DNA from: Furcasterigmium furcatum
Taxonomy: Eukaryota; Ascomycota; Sordariomycetes; Glomerellales; Plectosphaerellaceae
DNA: 64,000 bases
Reading direction: 5' to 3'
Assembly: GCA_001599815.1 (NCBI GenBank)
Contig: BCIA01000005.1
Span: forward strand, 5,278,472-5,342,471
The notes under the pieces were generated by a model. It saw only the letters and a program-made list of their open reading frames with translations, was not told where the DNA came from and did not search any database. Below, piece after piece: positions 46,198 through 58,209 of the stretch (positions within the stretch are counted from its first letter, which is position 1; each line of letters starts with the position of its first letter). Both the position numbers and the translations under genes were made by a program.

Positions 46198-47218
46198 ATT
46201 GGCTCGGTGCTCGTCGTGAATTCGTGGTTTGAAGCTGTCCAGAGCTCTCCTTGCAGCTGCAGCCCAAATGTCGACATGTGGTGGTGTTGAAGATGACACG
46301 ACGTCACCCGGCAATGGCAACTGGCCAATGACCGGCTGCCCTGCCGCTGAAACATGGACTCCCGTCAGTGAAGTGCCAAACATAGCTCCATTAGTCATCA
46401 TGCCTCTGCCTGTGCGCCCTGAGCGCTCCCGCGGCAAGCCGCCCAATCGGTGCAGGAGCCGCTGAAACAGTCCCTGAAAGATACGCCCCGATTTACCCCG
46501 CCACCCCGCCGTCCGCAGGTTGACATTGTTCCCTTTTTTCGTCCGTCCGACATATTGTTCCATCTCGGCGAGGACTCATCCTTTGTCCCCATTCCGACGA
46601 GATATCACCATCGAGAAACCCCGGCGTCAGGCCTGCCAACTCGGAGACTCCGTCAGACCTCAAAATTATCCACAAGTTCCCGGCCTCGGTATACCGTTCG
46701 GACAATCCTTGTCTCCCGCCTACGGCTGTGTGCTCCGATCGACACCCTCATTGGCCTGCCTCACTTGGGCATCAGTAAGTAGCCGCAGGCAGCATTCCCT
46801 CATTTTCTTTCACGGGGTGGCCTCGCTAGGTAGTTGCCTTGCTTCTTGCGATGATTCATATTGCTGTCATTCTGTATCTGCTTCGTCCTCCCTCCCTCAC
46901 CTGTGGGCGTCATCGACAAACAGACTGGGCCATCGGATCGGATATAGTCAGGGTGCAAAGATGAGCTTCAGGATGGGCAACTCGAGCTTCCTCCTGGCTG
47001 TGGCATTCGCAGCGCTGGGGATTCTGCTCTTTTTCATCGTGCCGCAAGACCAGAGTTGGTATGGCTTCATCGTGGTTCCTGTCGTGGCGCGGCCCCCCTG
47101 CTTCTTAAACCCGAGATCGTCCCATCTCACCCCCTAAACACCCACGTCCCTTGGCTGCGTTCTCCCACTGACCTAGCGCAGGGCTCACTCAGCAACACGC
47201 AGCAACCTCACGGCAGCC
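46198..47218. promoter_or_regulatory. Divergent promoter, with possible extra first exon of the peptidase gene
   Basis: Carries the promoters of the ZW10-like gene (minus) and the M16 gene (plus). A short ORF from ATG 46961 encodes a hydrophobic segment (FLLAVAFAALGILLFFIV). A consensus intron at 47059-47181 (GTATGG...CTGACCTAGCGCAG) would join that exon to the peptidase frame without a stop. Either this is a leader intron, or it gives the peptidase a membrane anchor. Confidence 0.45.
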
Positions 47219-50200
47219 ATGGCTCCCCAAGAGCGGCCCCGGCCACGGTTCCGCAAGGTACAGAGCTTCGACACAGAGTACGCCCCGTGCAACATCACCC
47301 AGTATGTCTCGGAGCGCAGCGGCATGCAGGTCATCGTGGCGGACCGCCAGGGCCCCAAGGTCAATGGCTACTTCACCCTGGCCACGGAGATCTTGGACGA
47401 CTCGGGCGCCCCCCACACCCTGGAGCACCTGGTCTTCATGGGCTCCAAGAATTACCAGTACAAGGGTCTTCTGGACAAGCTTTCCTCGAGGGCGTACTCT
47501 GGGACTAATGCCTGGACCGCCACGGACCACACTGCTTACACCCTCGAGAGTGCCGGCTGGGATGGCTTCGCGCAGATCCTGCCCGTCTACCTCGAGCACG
47601 TAATCCTGCCCGTCATCACGGACGAGGCCTGCGTCACGGAGGTGCACCACATCGATGGCGAGGGCAACGACGCGGGGGTCGTCTACTCCGAGATGCAGGC
47701 CATCCAGTACAGGAGCGCCGAGATCATGGACCTGGCCGCCAAGCGCCATCTGTACCCCGAGACCGTCGGCTTCCGCTACGAGACAGGGGGCATGACCGAC
47801 GCCCTGCGCAACCTGACCATTGACAGGATCCGCGAGTTCCATCGTGAGATGTACCAGCCGCGCAATCTGGCCGTCGTCATCATCGGAGAGACAGACCACG
47901 ACAATCTGCTGCAGATTCTCGACGAGTTTGAGGAGAGCATCAAGGGGGACATTCCCCCCCTGGATGCCCCTTTCAAGAGGTCCGTACCACAGTCTGCAGG
48001 TCTGACAGGCAGGCCCAGCTAACCGTATCAGGCCATGGATCGATTCCGTCCAGCCACCGGCTCTGACCGAGACGAAGATCACGACGGTAGAGTTCCCCGA
48101 GTCCGACGAGTCCATCGGCGAAATCCTCGTCGGGTGGTTCGGCCCCAACTGCACCAATGCCCTGGACACCTCTGCTCTCAACGTGCTGCAGACCTACCTC
48201 TGCGGCTCGTCCGTCTCTATCCTGGAGAACATCATCGTCGAGCGCGAGGAGCTCGCCAGCTCGGTCTCCTGCTGGTGGGAGTCGAGGCCAAACTCCGTCA
48301 TCTACTTCCAACCGACGGGCGTCGCGACGGAGAAGCTCGAGTTCGTATACAACCGCATGATCACCCTACTGAACGAGGTCGTTTCCAAGCCGTTCGACAT
48401 GGACTACATGAAGTCCTGCATTCAGCGCGAGCGCAGACAGGTCAAGTTCCAGGCCGAGTCGTCCGAGAGCTTCTTCTCGAACAACATCATCATGGACTAC
48501 CTGTTCGGCAGCCGCGACGGCGAGACTCTCAAGGACATGAAGTCCCTGCAGGAGTACGACAATCTTGAGAAGTGGACCGACCAGCAATGGAGGGATTTCA
48601 CCAAGAAGTGGATCGTCGACGCTCATCACGTCGCCGTCCTCGCCAAGCCCTCCGAGGCCCTGGCCGTCAAGCTCAAGGGCGAGGAGGAGCAGAGGCTCGC
48701 CAAGAGAAAGGAGGAGCTCGGCCCCGACGGCCTCGCCAAACTGGCCAAGCGGCTCGAGGAGGCCAAGGCGAAGAACGACCTGCCCATCCCCGCCGAGGTC
48801 ATCGACCGCTGGCCCGTCCCCGGCACCGAGTCCATCCACTTCATCGAGTCGGAGACGGCACGGTCTGGAAAGGCCCGCAGCCTCGGAGTGCAGGAGAACA
48901 AGGCCCAGAAGGTCATCGACGGCGCCAAAGAGGGCAAGGAGCCGCTGTTCATCCAGTTCGAGAGCGTCCCGTCCAACTTTGTGCACCTCACCATCTACCT
49001 CGGCACCGCCCAGATCCCAACGGCGGTCAAGCCGCTGCTGCCCATCTTCAGCGACAACTTCTTCAACACGCCCATCATCCGGGACGGGAAGAAGGTCGAC
49101 TTTGAGCAGGTGGTCATGGAGCTCGAAGAGGAGACCATCAGCTACGGCCTCCGCTCCACCAAGGACATGGGCGACCCCGACAGCATCACGATCCAGTTCC
49201 AGATCGAGCCCGAGAAGTACGCCACCATCATCGGCTGGGTCCGCACCATGATGTTCGACAGCGTCTTCGACGTCCAGCGCCTCAAGGCCGGCGTGCAGAA
49301 GCAGCTCGCTGACATCCCCGAGATGAAGCGCGACGGCCGCTCCATGTCCGCCGAGGTCAGCATGGCCTTCCACACCAAGAAGGAGACCTACAGCGCCTCG
49401 AAGCGCGCCCTCGTCCGCGCCGTCTACCTCCGCCGCATCAAGAAGCTCCTCGAGACGGACCCCGACGAGGTCGTCGCCTGGTTCGAGCAGATCCGCAAGT
49501 CCCTCTTCACCTTCGACAACATGCGCGTCCTCGTCACCGCCGACGTCAACAAGCTCGCCGACCCCGTCGCGGCGTGGGACGTCCTCAGCGGCGCCATCGC
49601 CCCCGCCCGCGACGTCGCGCCCATCACGAAGCCGCACAGCCATCTCACCCCCGAGGGCATCGCCCCCGGCTCCGTCGGCGCCGTCATCGTTCCCATGACC
49701 ACCGTCGACAGCTCCTACAGCGTCAGCACGGCCAAGGGCATCACCTCCTTCGAGGACCCGCGCCTGCCCGCCATCCTCGTCGCCATCGGCTACCTCGAGG
49801 CCGTCGAGGGCCCGCTCTGGAACGCTGTCCGCGGCCAGGGCATGGCCTACGGCGTCTACTTCGGCAGGGACATGGACAGCGGCCTCATCCAGTTCAAGGT
49901 GTACCGCTCCCCCGACGCGTCCAAGGCCATCGGCGCCGCGCGCGACGCCATCCGCCGCATCGCGGACGGCGAGGTGCCCGTCGACAGGCACCTCAAGGAG
50001 GGCGCCATCAGCCAGGTCGTCGTCGTCTTCGCGGACGAGCAGTCGACCATGGCCTCGGCCGCGTCGCAGAACTTCGTCCTCGGCGTCGTGCGCGGCGTGC
50101 CGCTCGACTGGCACAAGAAGATCATGAAGAGCGTGCGCGACGTCACGGACGACCAGATGAGGGCCGTGCTGACGGACCTGGTCCTGCCGGTGTTCGAGGC

Positions 50201-50511
50201 CGGGAAGAGCAACGTCGTGGTGACGTGCGCGCCGATCCTGCAGGAGGTAATCCAACTTCCCGCCCTTGTTTGATTTCTTGATTTTGGACGGCTTTGCTAA
50301 CTCGGCGCAGAATATCGAAAAGGCGTTCAAGGAGAACGGGTACAAGACGCAGGTGCAGCCCCTGGCGCACTTCCACGACGACTACGGCCTGAAGCCCAAG
50401 GATGGCGAGGACGAAGAGGAGGAAGATGACGAGGACGACGACGAGGACGACGACGAGGAGGGAGGCAGCGGGGACGAGTACACAGATGACAGTGACAGCG
50501 ACGGGAGGTAG
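47219..50511 (+). CDS. M16-family (inverzincin) metallopeptidase, Sdd3/Mug138-like
   Basis: Three exons, 47219-47979, 48032-50246 and 50311-50511 (introns 52 and 64 nt), give 1058 residues. The inverted zinc motif H66-T-L-E-H70 lies in GAPHTLEHLVFMGS, followed by the expected acidic ligand region GNDAGVVYSEMQA; so the N-terminal half is active-site competent. The second half repeats the fold without the motif. The last exon ends in a run of Asp/Glu (EDEEEEDDEDDDEDDDEE) and no signal peptide is present with this start. Length and motif fit the fungal cytosolic M16C group that includes yeast Sdd3 and fission yeast Mug138, peptide-degrading enzymes of little-known role. An alternative upstream start at 46961 would add a transmembrane segment. 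Confidence 0.88.
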
Positions 50512-50744
50512 AGCGGCCGCACTGCAAGGCCATCTGCGACAGACATAGATGGGTGATGATGATAATGACCACCTGGATGCCATTTTCCGGTCTAACGGAC
50601 GTGATACGTGGGTGTTTCTTCAACGCCCTGAATGAAGATCATACATCGTGCCTTATGCCAGCCGCCGTTGGTAATTAAAGTACATACATTACCCCCAACC
50701 TGCATCATACAACGCCGTGGGAATGCCTCGTCATCGCGTGCCGC

Positions 50745-52457
50745 TCAGTCCACCGTGTCATCGTGCGGCGACGCCGGCCCTGTGGTCGTGGGACTATTGC
50801 TATGCTTCCTCAGCAGCCCGCTCGCGCCGCCCCGGCCCCAGCCGCCGTTCGTCACGAGGTTCATGGCCCTGTGCTCCCTGGCCGCCTGGTCCTCCATGCC
50901 CTTGTCCACCGGGTAGTCGTCGTGGTAGTCGTCCTCCCCGTCCGTCTCGAGCTCGTCCTCGAGCGTCCGCCCCCGCGGGCTGAGCCGCTGCAGAGACACC
51001 GAGTCCGGCGCCTGGTCGGCGTACAGGTTCGGGTCGCGGCCGAGGATCCGGTCCGCCTTGGAGGGCACCCTACGGCCCTGGCCGGCGGACGGCGACGGCG
51101 ACGGGCGCTGGACGTAGTGCCGCCCCGCGCCGCCGGGGGGGCTCGGGGCCCTGAACTGCGGCGGCGCGTCGTCCGAGCCCCAGCCGGCGTTGATCTCGCG
51201 CTGGCGCTGCTGCTCGCGGTCGGCGCGGATGCGCTCGGCGGCCGCAACCCATTTCGGGCTGGCCTCCCAGGACCACCCGTTGCCGGTGGTGTTGCAGACG
51301 GGGAAGAACCAGAGCAGCGGCGTGGGGCCGAGGAGGTGCCCGAGGTTGCGCTTCCAGCCGAGGTCGAAGGCGTTGGGGAGCTTCTCGGAATCCTGCTCGT
51401 CGAGGTAGTCCTCGTAGCGCTTGCGGGCGCGCTCGCGCTCCATCTGCTCGTAGGAGAGGTGGACGGGCCGCTGGCCGTCGAGGCCGACGGGGGCGTGGGG
51501 GTAGTTGCGGTCGCGCATCTCCTCGCCCTCCTCGGGGCGGGTTATGCCCGGGAGGGCGTTGGCGTGGGCGTCGATGAGCTGCTGGCCGTAGTGGCCCACG
51601 GGGACGCCGCGGATGTGGTGGCTCTGGAGCTGTTTCTTGAGGGGCGAGAGGTAGCGCGTCTTCTCGAGGCACTCGATGGTCGTCTGGCCCCTGCTGGCGA
51701 GGAGGATGTGCCAGCCCGTGAACGCCCCGACGACGATGCCGATGATGCCGGACACGACGCTCAGGATGATGAAGTTGATGGGCAGCAGGTTGTCGACGTA
51801 TTTTGTGTTGTTGAGGATCTCGGCGTAGACCCAGCTGCCGGACACCCAGAAGGAGTAGAAGCACAGCAGCGTCGTGTAGATGAGGAACAGCAGGAACGCC
51901 TTGTGGTTTCGGAGGCCGATGCAGGTCGCCAGCCACGGGCAGTGGTGGTCCATCTTGAGCACGCAGCGCTTGCAGCTCGAGCAGTGGTGCGCGCGGTCGG
52001 GCTTCTTGGCCTGGCACTTCTTGCAGAAGCGCATCTCGCCGTTCGATTTGACGGTGAAGGAGGTCGCTACCGGGGGTGCCTCGGTCGGCAGCTCGGCGTA
52101 GCCGTTATCGTTGGTCGTGCTGCCGGGATTCGTGAAGACGGCCGTCGTGTACGACCAGTTGAGCAGGCCGTAGATGATGAGGGCTCCCGCGGAAGACCCG
52201 GTGCCTGCAGAACGCGATTGTCAGCCCAGAGCCTCCACCGAGGAAGCGCACGAGATCAGGACTTCCATACCTAACCAGGTCGCCTTATCGGCGTGGGAGC
52301 CGATGCTGACGTCCACCCAGACGGCCCATGTCGTCAGGCCGTACACGAACAGCAGAGGGAAATACGTGGCGACTGTGCAGCAGCATCGCTCGGCCCTCCG
52401 CGCCCACCTGCCCATATTGTTGTTGAAAGAGGATGATTCGGAGTAGACGGACTCCAT
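50745..52457 (-). CDS. PFA3: DHHC palmitoyltransferase Pfa3
   Basis: Two exons, 52457-52271 and 52204-50745 (66-nt intron GTATGG...CTGCAG), give 548 residues. Four hydrophobic segments are seen: two before the cysteine-rich domain (about residues 30-55 and 65-85) and two after (about 165-190 and 205-230). The CRD reads FCKKCQAKKPDRAHHCSSC then MDHHCPW with catalytic C151 in D148-H-H-C. The C-terminal part is long, polar, and disordered. These integral enzymes transfer palmitate to substrate cysteines; Pfa3 acts at the vacuole on Vac8 in yeast. Assignment to Pfa3 rather than another DHHC protein rests on N-terminal form and length, and is less sure than the enzyme class. ATG 52415 is an alternative start. 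Confidence 0.85.
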
Positions 52458-53058
52458 CAAAGGACGGAAGGGAGCAGGTCAGTTTCGCGGGCAAGGAACA
52501 TCGCGGTCGCTCGGAGGAAAGAGTCGGGTCGCTGGCAGGAAGAAGCAGAAACGATGGAGTCTTCCCCTCTTGGATGAATGCTGTGCTGCGCCGGGAAACG
52601 AAGGGCAATGTGTCTGGTGCGACGTAAGCAGCCGGAGGGTTATGGATGATGGTTGGAGGATTTGGAGATCTCGGTCAGGGGTCCAGCTGGAGTTAACTGC
52701 CCGTTGTCCCCGGAAATTTATTGGGCCACCTCTGCGAGGCTCGACTGTGGCGGTGTCGGGGGCTTGTGGGCTGCTGACCAAGCAGCGGACCACGACACAA
52801 GCCCCTTTACTTCAGCTTGCAACTATTCCCAGCTGTACGACAGCCATGCAGTAGAATATGATCAGTGAGCAGCACGTGTATTGTTCTCGGAGACTATGGG
52901 AATTTCAGACGTCAAACTTCGGATTGGAGGCCATGTAGAGCGGTGTGGTAGCAGCTGCTGGAAGCTCTGATAATCCACCGCCCATGCTCTCCCCTGTCCC
53001 ATCCTTGTCTCTGTCCCCGACTCTCTGTCTCTCTCTCTCTCACGGCTGCTGTATCAAT
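52458..53058. other. Intergenic, PFA3 promoter and zinc-finger gene 3' end
   Basis: Both flanking genes lie on the minus strand, so this interval carries the PFA3 promoter and the 3' untranslated region of the zinc-finger gene. A CT microsatellite-like tract (CTCTCTGTCTCTCTCTCTCTC) is at 53020-53041. Nothing else stands out. Confidence 0.5.
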
Positions 53059-54568
53059 CTACCAGTACTGGGCCTCGTTGTTGACGTCTTCGACGGGGCC
53101 AGCCACAACAGGACCGTCCTCGTCAGGGCCGGGCTCGAGCATGTCGGCGTAAAAGTCGTCGTTCTCCTCCTGGACCGGCTTCTTGGGCTTCTGGGCCTTG
53201 CCGAACCGGGCAGACACCTCCTCGGTGACCTCGTACTTGGTGATGTTATCCTCGTTGACGCTGTCAGCCTTGACGAGGCCGGGGCTGATCTCGCTGACGA
53301 ACTGGCCGTAGTGCGACGAGTCCCTGATGCGGCAACGGTCTCCAACCATCTGGGCGTGGTGGGCGAGGGCGGAGGGGGTCTTGAACCTCTTCCCGCAGCT
53401 GGGGCACTCCGCCTTCTTGCCGCCGTGGGCGCCGAGATAGCCCAGGTGGAAGGTCAGACCCTCGCCGGTCTCGAAGGTGTAGCTGAGGACGAGGTCAGCC
53501 AGGCTCGGAGAGCCGTGATGGGGGAGGCTTCGACTTACATGCAGTTGTCCATGGGGCACTGGTAGCGGCCGTTCGCCGTGAGGTACTTCTCGACATCGTA
53601 ATGAGGGTGGTCGGGGTCGTGGATGCTGAAGAGATAGGTCTGCTTGGCGTTTGGGGCCGTGGCGATCTTCAGCTGCTCGGCCGTGGGACGCTGGGCGGGG
53701 GCGGCCTCGGGGAATAGGTTCTTCTTCTGAGCCCAGGCGTTGGGCTTGGGAGCAGGGGATGCCTCGTCCTTGGTCTCCTTGGCATCCTTGACAGTGACGA
53801 GAGACTTGGGAGTCTTGACAAGAGACTTGGGGGTCTTGACGGGGGTTTTGAGAGTCTTCTTCGCGGCCTGGTTCTTGTTGGCCGGCTTCTTATCAGCATG
53901 CTGGCTCTCCTTGTCCTTGCTGGGGGTCTCAGCGGCCTTCTTGCTGTCCTTCTTGTTGCCCTTCTTGCGGCCGTTCGAGTCAGGCGCCTTGGGAGCCTCC
54001 CGGCAGGCTGGACAACCGGCTTGGCGGTGCGGATGGGAAGAGTCAGCTTCAGAGCCGGGACGGGATCCTTGGTGTCTCCCTTGGGCTTGCCAGGGAGGGC
54101 GGGGAAGTCCTCCTTCTTGAAGCCATCGACGGGAGGGGCCGCCGTGGCGAAGTGAGCGGGATCGAGACGGAAGGCATAGTCCTCCCAGACACCGGTAGAG
54201 CCGGCGGCGGTGGTGCTGATGAAGCCCTCGAAGTTGGGCTTGTCCTTGGCCGCAACCTCGGCCTGCTTCTCCTTGCAGAAAGCAAGCCACTCGGACTGGT
54301 AGATCTTGGGGCATCTGCCCTCGTCAAGATGGGCGATGAGATCGCCGACGAAGCTCTGGCACTCGTCGCAGCCGGGGCACTTGAGCTCCTCCTGAGCCGG
54401 GTGGGCCTGTATGATTGTCAGAGCCTTGTTCAAACGCACAAGGACAAAGCCAGGGACGAAGAGAGCCCCATTGAAACCGTCGTTAGGAATACTTACCTCC
54501 TGGTAATGGAGGACAAGGGAGACGTGGTTGCGGTAGCCCACGCCGCAGATTTCGCAGTGGATCTCCAT
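53059..54568 (-). CDS. Zinc-finger protein of unknown function
   Basis: Exons 54568-54497, 54406 to 53539 region, and 53482-53059. Four Cys/His fingers: CEICGVGYRNHVSLVLHYQE-AH (residues 5-26, last His supplied by exon 2), CPGCDECQSF...HLDEGRC, CPMDNCIYTFETGEGLTFH (across a junction), and CPSCGKRFKTPSALAHH. Between them is a Lys-rich linker with KTPKSLVKTPKSLV repeats. Within the second exon the frame changes between PIRTAKPVVQPAG and APKAPDSNGRKKG. Two explanations fit: a 65-nt intron at 53997-54061 with weak borders (GTCCCG...GGGAG; 432 residues), or one missing C near 54001 (454 residues). Possible nucleic-acid binding; I do not recognise an orthologue with known role. The leader may hold another intron (donor at 54642). 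Confidence 0.62.
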
Positions 54569-56470
54569 CTTGCTGCTGTTCAAGTCAGGTGCGTGTCGAG
54601 AGGGGTGATAGTTGAGCAAAGGGCTTGTCCAGTGGGTCTTACGTTGAGTTTGAGCTCAGCCGAGCAGGGAATCAGTCGATTTAAAGCCTGATTGAGGAGA
54701 GTAGTTGTCGAGAGGGCCTCTAGTTGAGTATGGCCTCAGCTTAGGAGGGATCTGGTTGAGTAGACGCCTGGTCGAGTGTTGTGCTTATCGAGGAGGCGTC
54801 TGGTTGAACAGGATGCTTGTCGAGAGAAGTTTCTCTCAAGATGGGACTTGTTGAGCGGAAATTTCTGCCTAAATCGTGGGCATCTCTCTTGGGCACCTGG
54901 CACGCGGGTCTTATTAGTTGACGATGATGTCGTTAGGGCAATATGTTAAGCCGCACCAGCCGCGGCTCAGCTGGTGCGGCTTAACCCATGAGATGGTGCA
55001 CGGGGGGATAAAGGGGTAGAGATAACCAGAACAAAAACCACATCAGGCCAGAGCCGCTTTGCTGGAGCAAAACCACAGGACAATGCAAAGGGAGGAGTCT
55101 TCAGGGGGCTAAGAGAGTTATGAGAGAACTGCTGGTATGGGATTGGACGGGAGACGAAAGCGTTGGATCAATCAAGCGAATGGCAGCTGATGATGGACTG
55201 GGCATGGCTACAGAAGGAGGAGACAACATCAGTGATTCTTCGCCCTGCACTTGTGTTGGCTGCATATACGGTATTACAACTTCTGGGGGCTTCTTCAAAC
55301 TCTTGTTAGCCTGCGTGCGGCTTAGAAGGGGCTCTCGCTAGTGCAATTCATGGGCCACAAGCGTGGAGGGCAATGGGCAAGTGTCACTTCTTATATCCTG
55401 GCAACATCCCTCTGCCTTGAGGGACCAGGAAGTTCAGCAGGTACTCATAAGCCAAAGGCCTTTATATAGACCCAGTTGCGTGAAGATAAGCATTGTTCTA
55501 TACTTTCTTAGCACACCGTGAATGGAAAGAAGTGCATGTGACGGCGACGAATCGTTACTATGGAAGAACACGGTCAGTCTTAATTTGCAACTCTCCGAAC
55601 ATGGAAGTCATACGGCCGATTTGAGGCTTAGTATGCTATGTGGAGGAATATCGGCCTTTGGGCTTCACTTCAATTTGGAAACAAGTTTCTACTCATAGTT
55701 ACCTCACAGTCTGAGGGCTTCGCACGAATCGCCAGACTCAAGCTACTATGCGATCCAACTGCGGGACATATCAGACACGTCCTGGGCGGCTGGCCTAAAG
55801 CAGACTTGGGAGCCATCGAAGCCTGCTCGACAGGGTCTCATTGAATTGCCCAGGGGTGTTCTTACTCATGACTTCCAGGTTGACAATGAGCCTTAGCTGC
55901 GAGGTTGAAGGGTGAAGCGTAGGACCAGGCTTCGACAATGCGCAGTCATTGAACAATTTAGTAAAGGCTAAAAGTGGTTGCAGTCCCCGCTGCGAGTTTC
56001 CTGGACAGTTTTCCTTCTAAGGCTTTTCTGGAAAGGTTGTTTCTGGAACCTTTGGCCCTTGGAGCAACACATACGGGTCTCTATCCGCGGGTTTCGTCGT
56101 TTTGGGACACCCATGGTCAGCACGGCCTCGTTGGACGTGGGGCCATGACGATTGCAGCTGCATCTCGCCGTCATGGGTGGCTTAGACCCCAGACAAGAGG
56201 CGCATTACGGCTTACTTCCGCAGTGGGCACTGGGCAGTTGAGTTCTGTTGCCGCAAGCCCCCGAACCTTGCCGTTGCTATGGATCACCTTTGCCGCCCAG
56301 CGGATTAAAGGCATAAAACCAAGTCCACTCGCCGTCGCCCGCCTCGGCAAATGTGCCACGACTAACACGTACTCTACAACACCACTCGCCAACATACCAA
56401 TCTCGAGATTTCTCACTCTCGATCTTGCTCTTTAGCCCTTCTGCGAGAAGCACCATAGGTAGACGTCAGA
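54569..56470. other. Intergenic with repetitive leader and a hairpin
   Basis: At 54600-54850 the minus strand shows a loosely periodic leader of CTCAAC/CTCGAC words every 25-35 bp, upstream of the zinc-finger gene. A perfect inverted repeat stands at 54945-54985. From 55340 to 56400 the DNA is AT-richer than the flanks, with a TTTATATAGA box near 55462; ORFs of 60-70 codons occur but without recognisable features. The last 150 bp (CTCTACAACACCACTCGCC, CTCTCGATC) look like the promoter-leader of the gene at 56471. Confidence 0.5.
54945..54985. repeat. Perfect 16-bp inverted repeat (hairpin) with 9-nt loop
   Basis: GTTAAGCCGCACCAGC at 54945-54960 pairs exactly with GCTGGTGCGGCTTAAC at 54970-54985. 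The inner part AGCCGCGGCT (54958-54967) is itself a perfect palindrome, so two alternative foldings are possible. GC-rich inside an AT-richer region. Confidence 0.9.
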
Positions 56471-57627
56471 ATGGCTTATCCCGGCTGGTCAATGGTCGGC
56501 ATTGACTCCGGATGCGGGTCGAAGAAGAAGAAGATGGAGGAGGAGGAGAAGCACAGCGCTGCCCTGAGGCCGTATCAAAATCTTCCGCCACCCCTCCTGG
56601 GGAATTACAGACCCGGCCCCGGGTACGGATACGGAAATGAATATAACAACGGCCCTCCCTCGGGCCCCCCGGCCTACCAGCCCGTTCACCAGGCACATGT
56701 ACCGTATGCCCCGGCGGCCTACCACGCTCCGTTACCACCGTCTTTCGACGAATACTACCGCAACGCGAACGCTTATGCCTCCGGGCCAAACCACGGACCG
56801 CGGTTGCCACCACCACTGGTAGCACCTGTCCCGCCACAAGCCAGTCGCCTGGAGGAAACACCCCGCGAAGTCCTTCGCATCTGCAAGAAGTACGGCGGCG
56901 CCCAGTTCACGGTCGATCGCGTCGACGCCGCAACAGGCCAGACCATCCCCATGTGGATCCTCCACCGCAATATGGACGACAACGTTGTCGCCCTCCTCTA
57001 CGCAGACCACCAGCAGCAGCAGCGCCTCGGCGACAGCGCCGCCGTGTCCGCCAAGCTACACACCTGGACATCGTCCAGCATCGACGTAACCGTCCGCGGC
57101 GGCGAGCAGATACAGCTCAAGAAGAATGACATGGGCACCGGGCACAAGTTCTTCTCGAACGGCCACAAGCTCAAATGGGTGCAAGACGAGTGGACCTTGT
57201 CCAAGAGCAAGCTGTACCTCAAGGACGAGGGCGGACGGACGATTGGGAGGTACCTGCGAAAGCCGGACGGGAGGCTGCAACCGGAGAACCCGACCTTTGA
57301 GCTGATGGTGCCCGTGAACGAGATGGACATGGATTTGTTCATCGGCACGGGCGTGGCGGTTGCGGCGTACTGGGCGAAGGAGAAGCAGACCGAGATTGAT
57401 GTTGTAAGTGAGCTATTTGGAGCCATCTAAGGTATCGAAGGGCTGGGAAGATTATAGCATGTGGGTCGTAGTATGAAGAGACATGCTGGATTGACTCGGG
57501 GAGCTGCTAGATCATGGATGGCTCTCCTGGGACCACGACGGCAGACCAGATTCAAAAGAGATACACGGAAACTCCCGAGTGGCAGAAGGAGCAAGTGCAG
57601 TTCACCGTAATAATGTGGCGCTTATAG
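56471..57627 (+). CDS. Pro/Tyr-rich protein with a possible tubby-like C-terminal fold
   Basis: Starts at ATG 56471. Residues 1-125 are Pro/Tyr/Gly/Asn-rich and probably disordered, with a basic-acidic patch KKKKMEEEEK near residue 18. Residues 130-310 look like a folded beta-rich domain (CKKYGGAQFTVDRVDAATGQ, WILHRNMDDNVVALLYADH, DEWTLSKSKLYLKDEGGRTI) and end with a hydrophobic helix-like FIGTGVAVAAYWAKEKQ. This resembles tubby/LURP-one-like domains, a weak guess. A perfect donor GTAAGTG at 57404 and acceptor CTGCTAG at 57510 give a second exon to TAG 57627 (349 residues); without splicing the protein stops at 57430 (319 residues). No signal peptide. Function unknown. Confidence 0.6.
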
Positions 57628-58209
57628 ATGGGAACGTACTCGAGTCATGCTTCCAGAACGTCTACCGTCCTGTCTGGACCTGATGCTGAAATGCTCATCG
57701 GGGGCAGGGTAAGGGCAGTGCCTTCTCCTAAAACTCCCCGGGTTGCTGAGTTCCGACAGCTGAGGCCAAACGACCTGGGCTCCTGAAGGCCTTTAAGTTG
57801 GCGCTTCATTCAACGGCTGAGCCGTCTGATCATTCAGGGACGGTCCATTCCTGAGTAGCTGACACAGGCCTTTGTTCTAAGGCTCTCGTGTTAGCTAGCA
57901 TCAAGCTTAAGTGTAAAGTGCTGGTAGTGCATGTTTTAAGTTGAGTCCTTCTAGGGGTCGTGTCTTCAGCCCTACTGTTCGCCTCGTCTTCAGCCGCAGG
58001 ACATGATCTAGATGATCGGAGGCTAGCGGGTAGATTGGAGGCAATTCTGACCCTCTAGGCCTACGTATTCAACATCTCCGACCGGCAAGATGAAAAAAAA
58101 TGACTACTTAATATGTCCTTGCTTCCTTCCAGGTTCGGGCGTATTGGGAACCTGCCGGGCTGTCTCACCCATCTGACTGATCCTCACTGACTACACAACG
58201 ACCGCGACC
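57628..58209. other. Intergenic, promoter of the secreted protein gene
   Basis: No coding region seen. Contains direct repeats of TCGTCTTCAGCC(C/G) at 57958-57995, an A-run at 58093, and a CTGACTACACAACG leader just before the ATG at 58210. Confidence 0.45.

Noticed and set aside
46520..47137. 205-codon plus-strand ORF upstream of the peptidase
   Set aside because: Only the part after ATG 46961 has any structure; the rest is non-coding. Treated as a possible first exon instead of a gene.
48366..50345. 659-codon minus-strand ORF
   Set aside because: Antisense shadow of the M16 peptidase; composition Asp/Gly/Leu/Val-rich without domains.
50763..52274. 503-codon plus-strand ORF
   Set aside because: Antisense shadow of PFA3.
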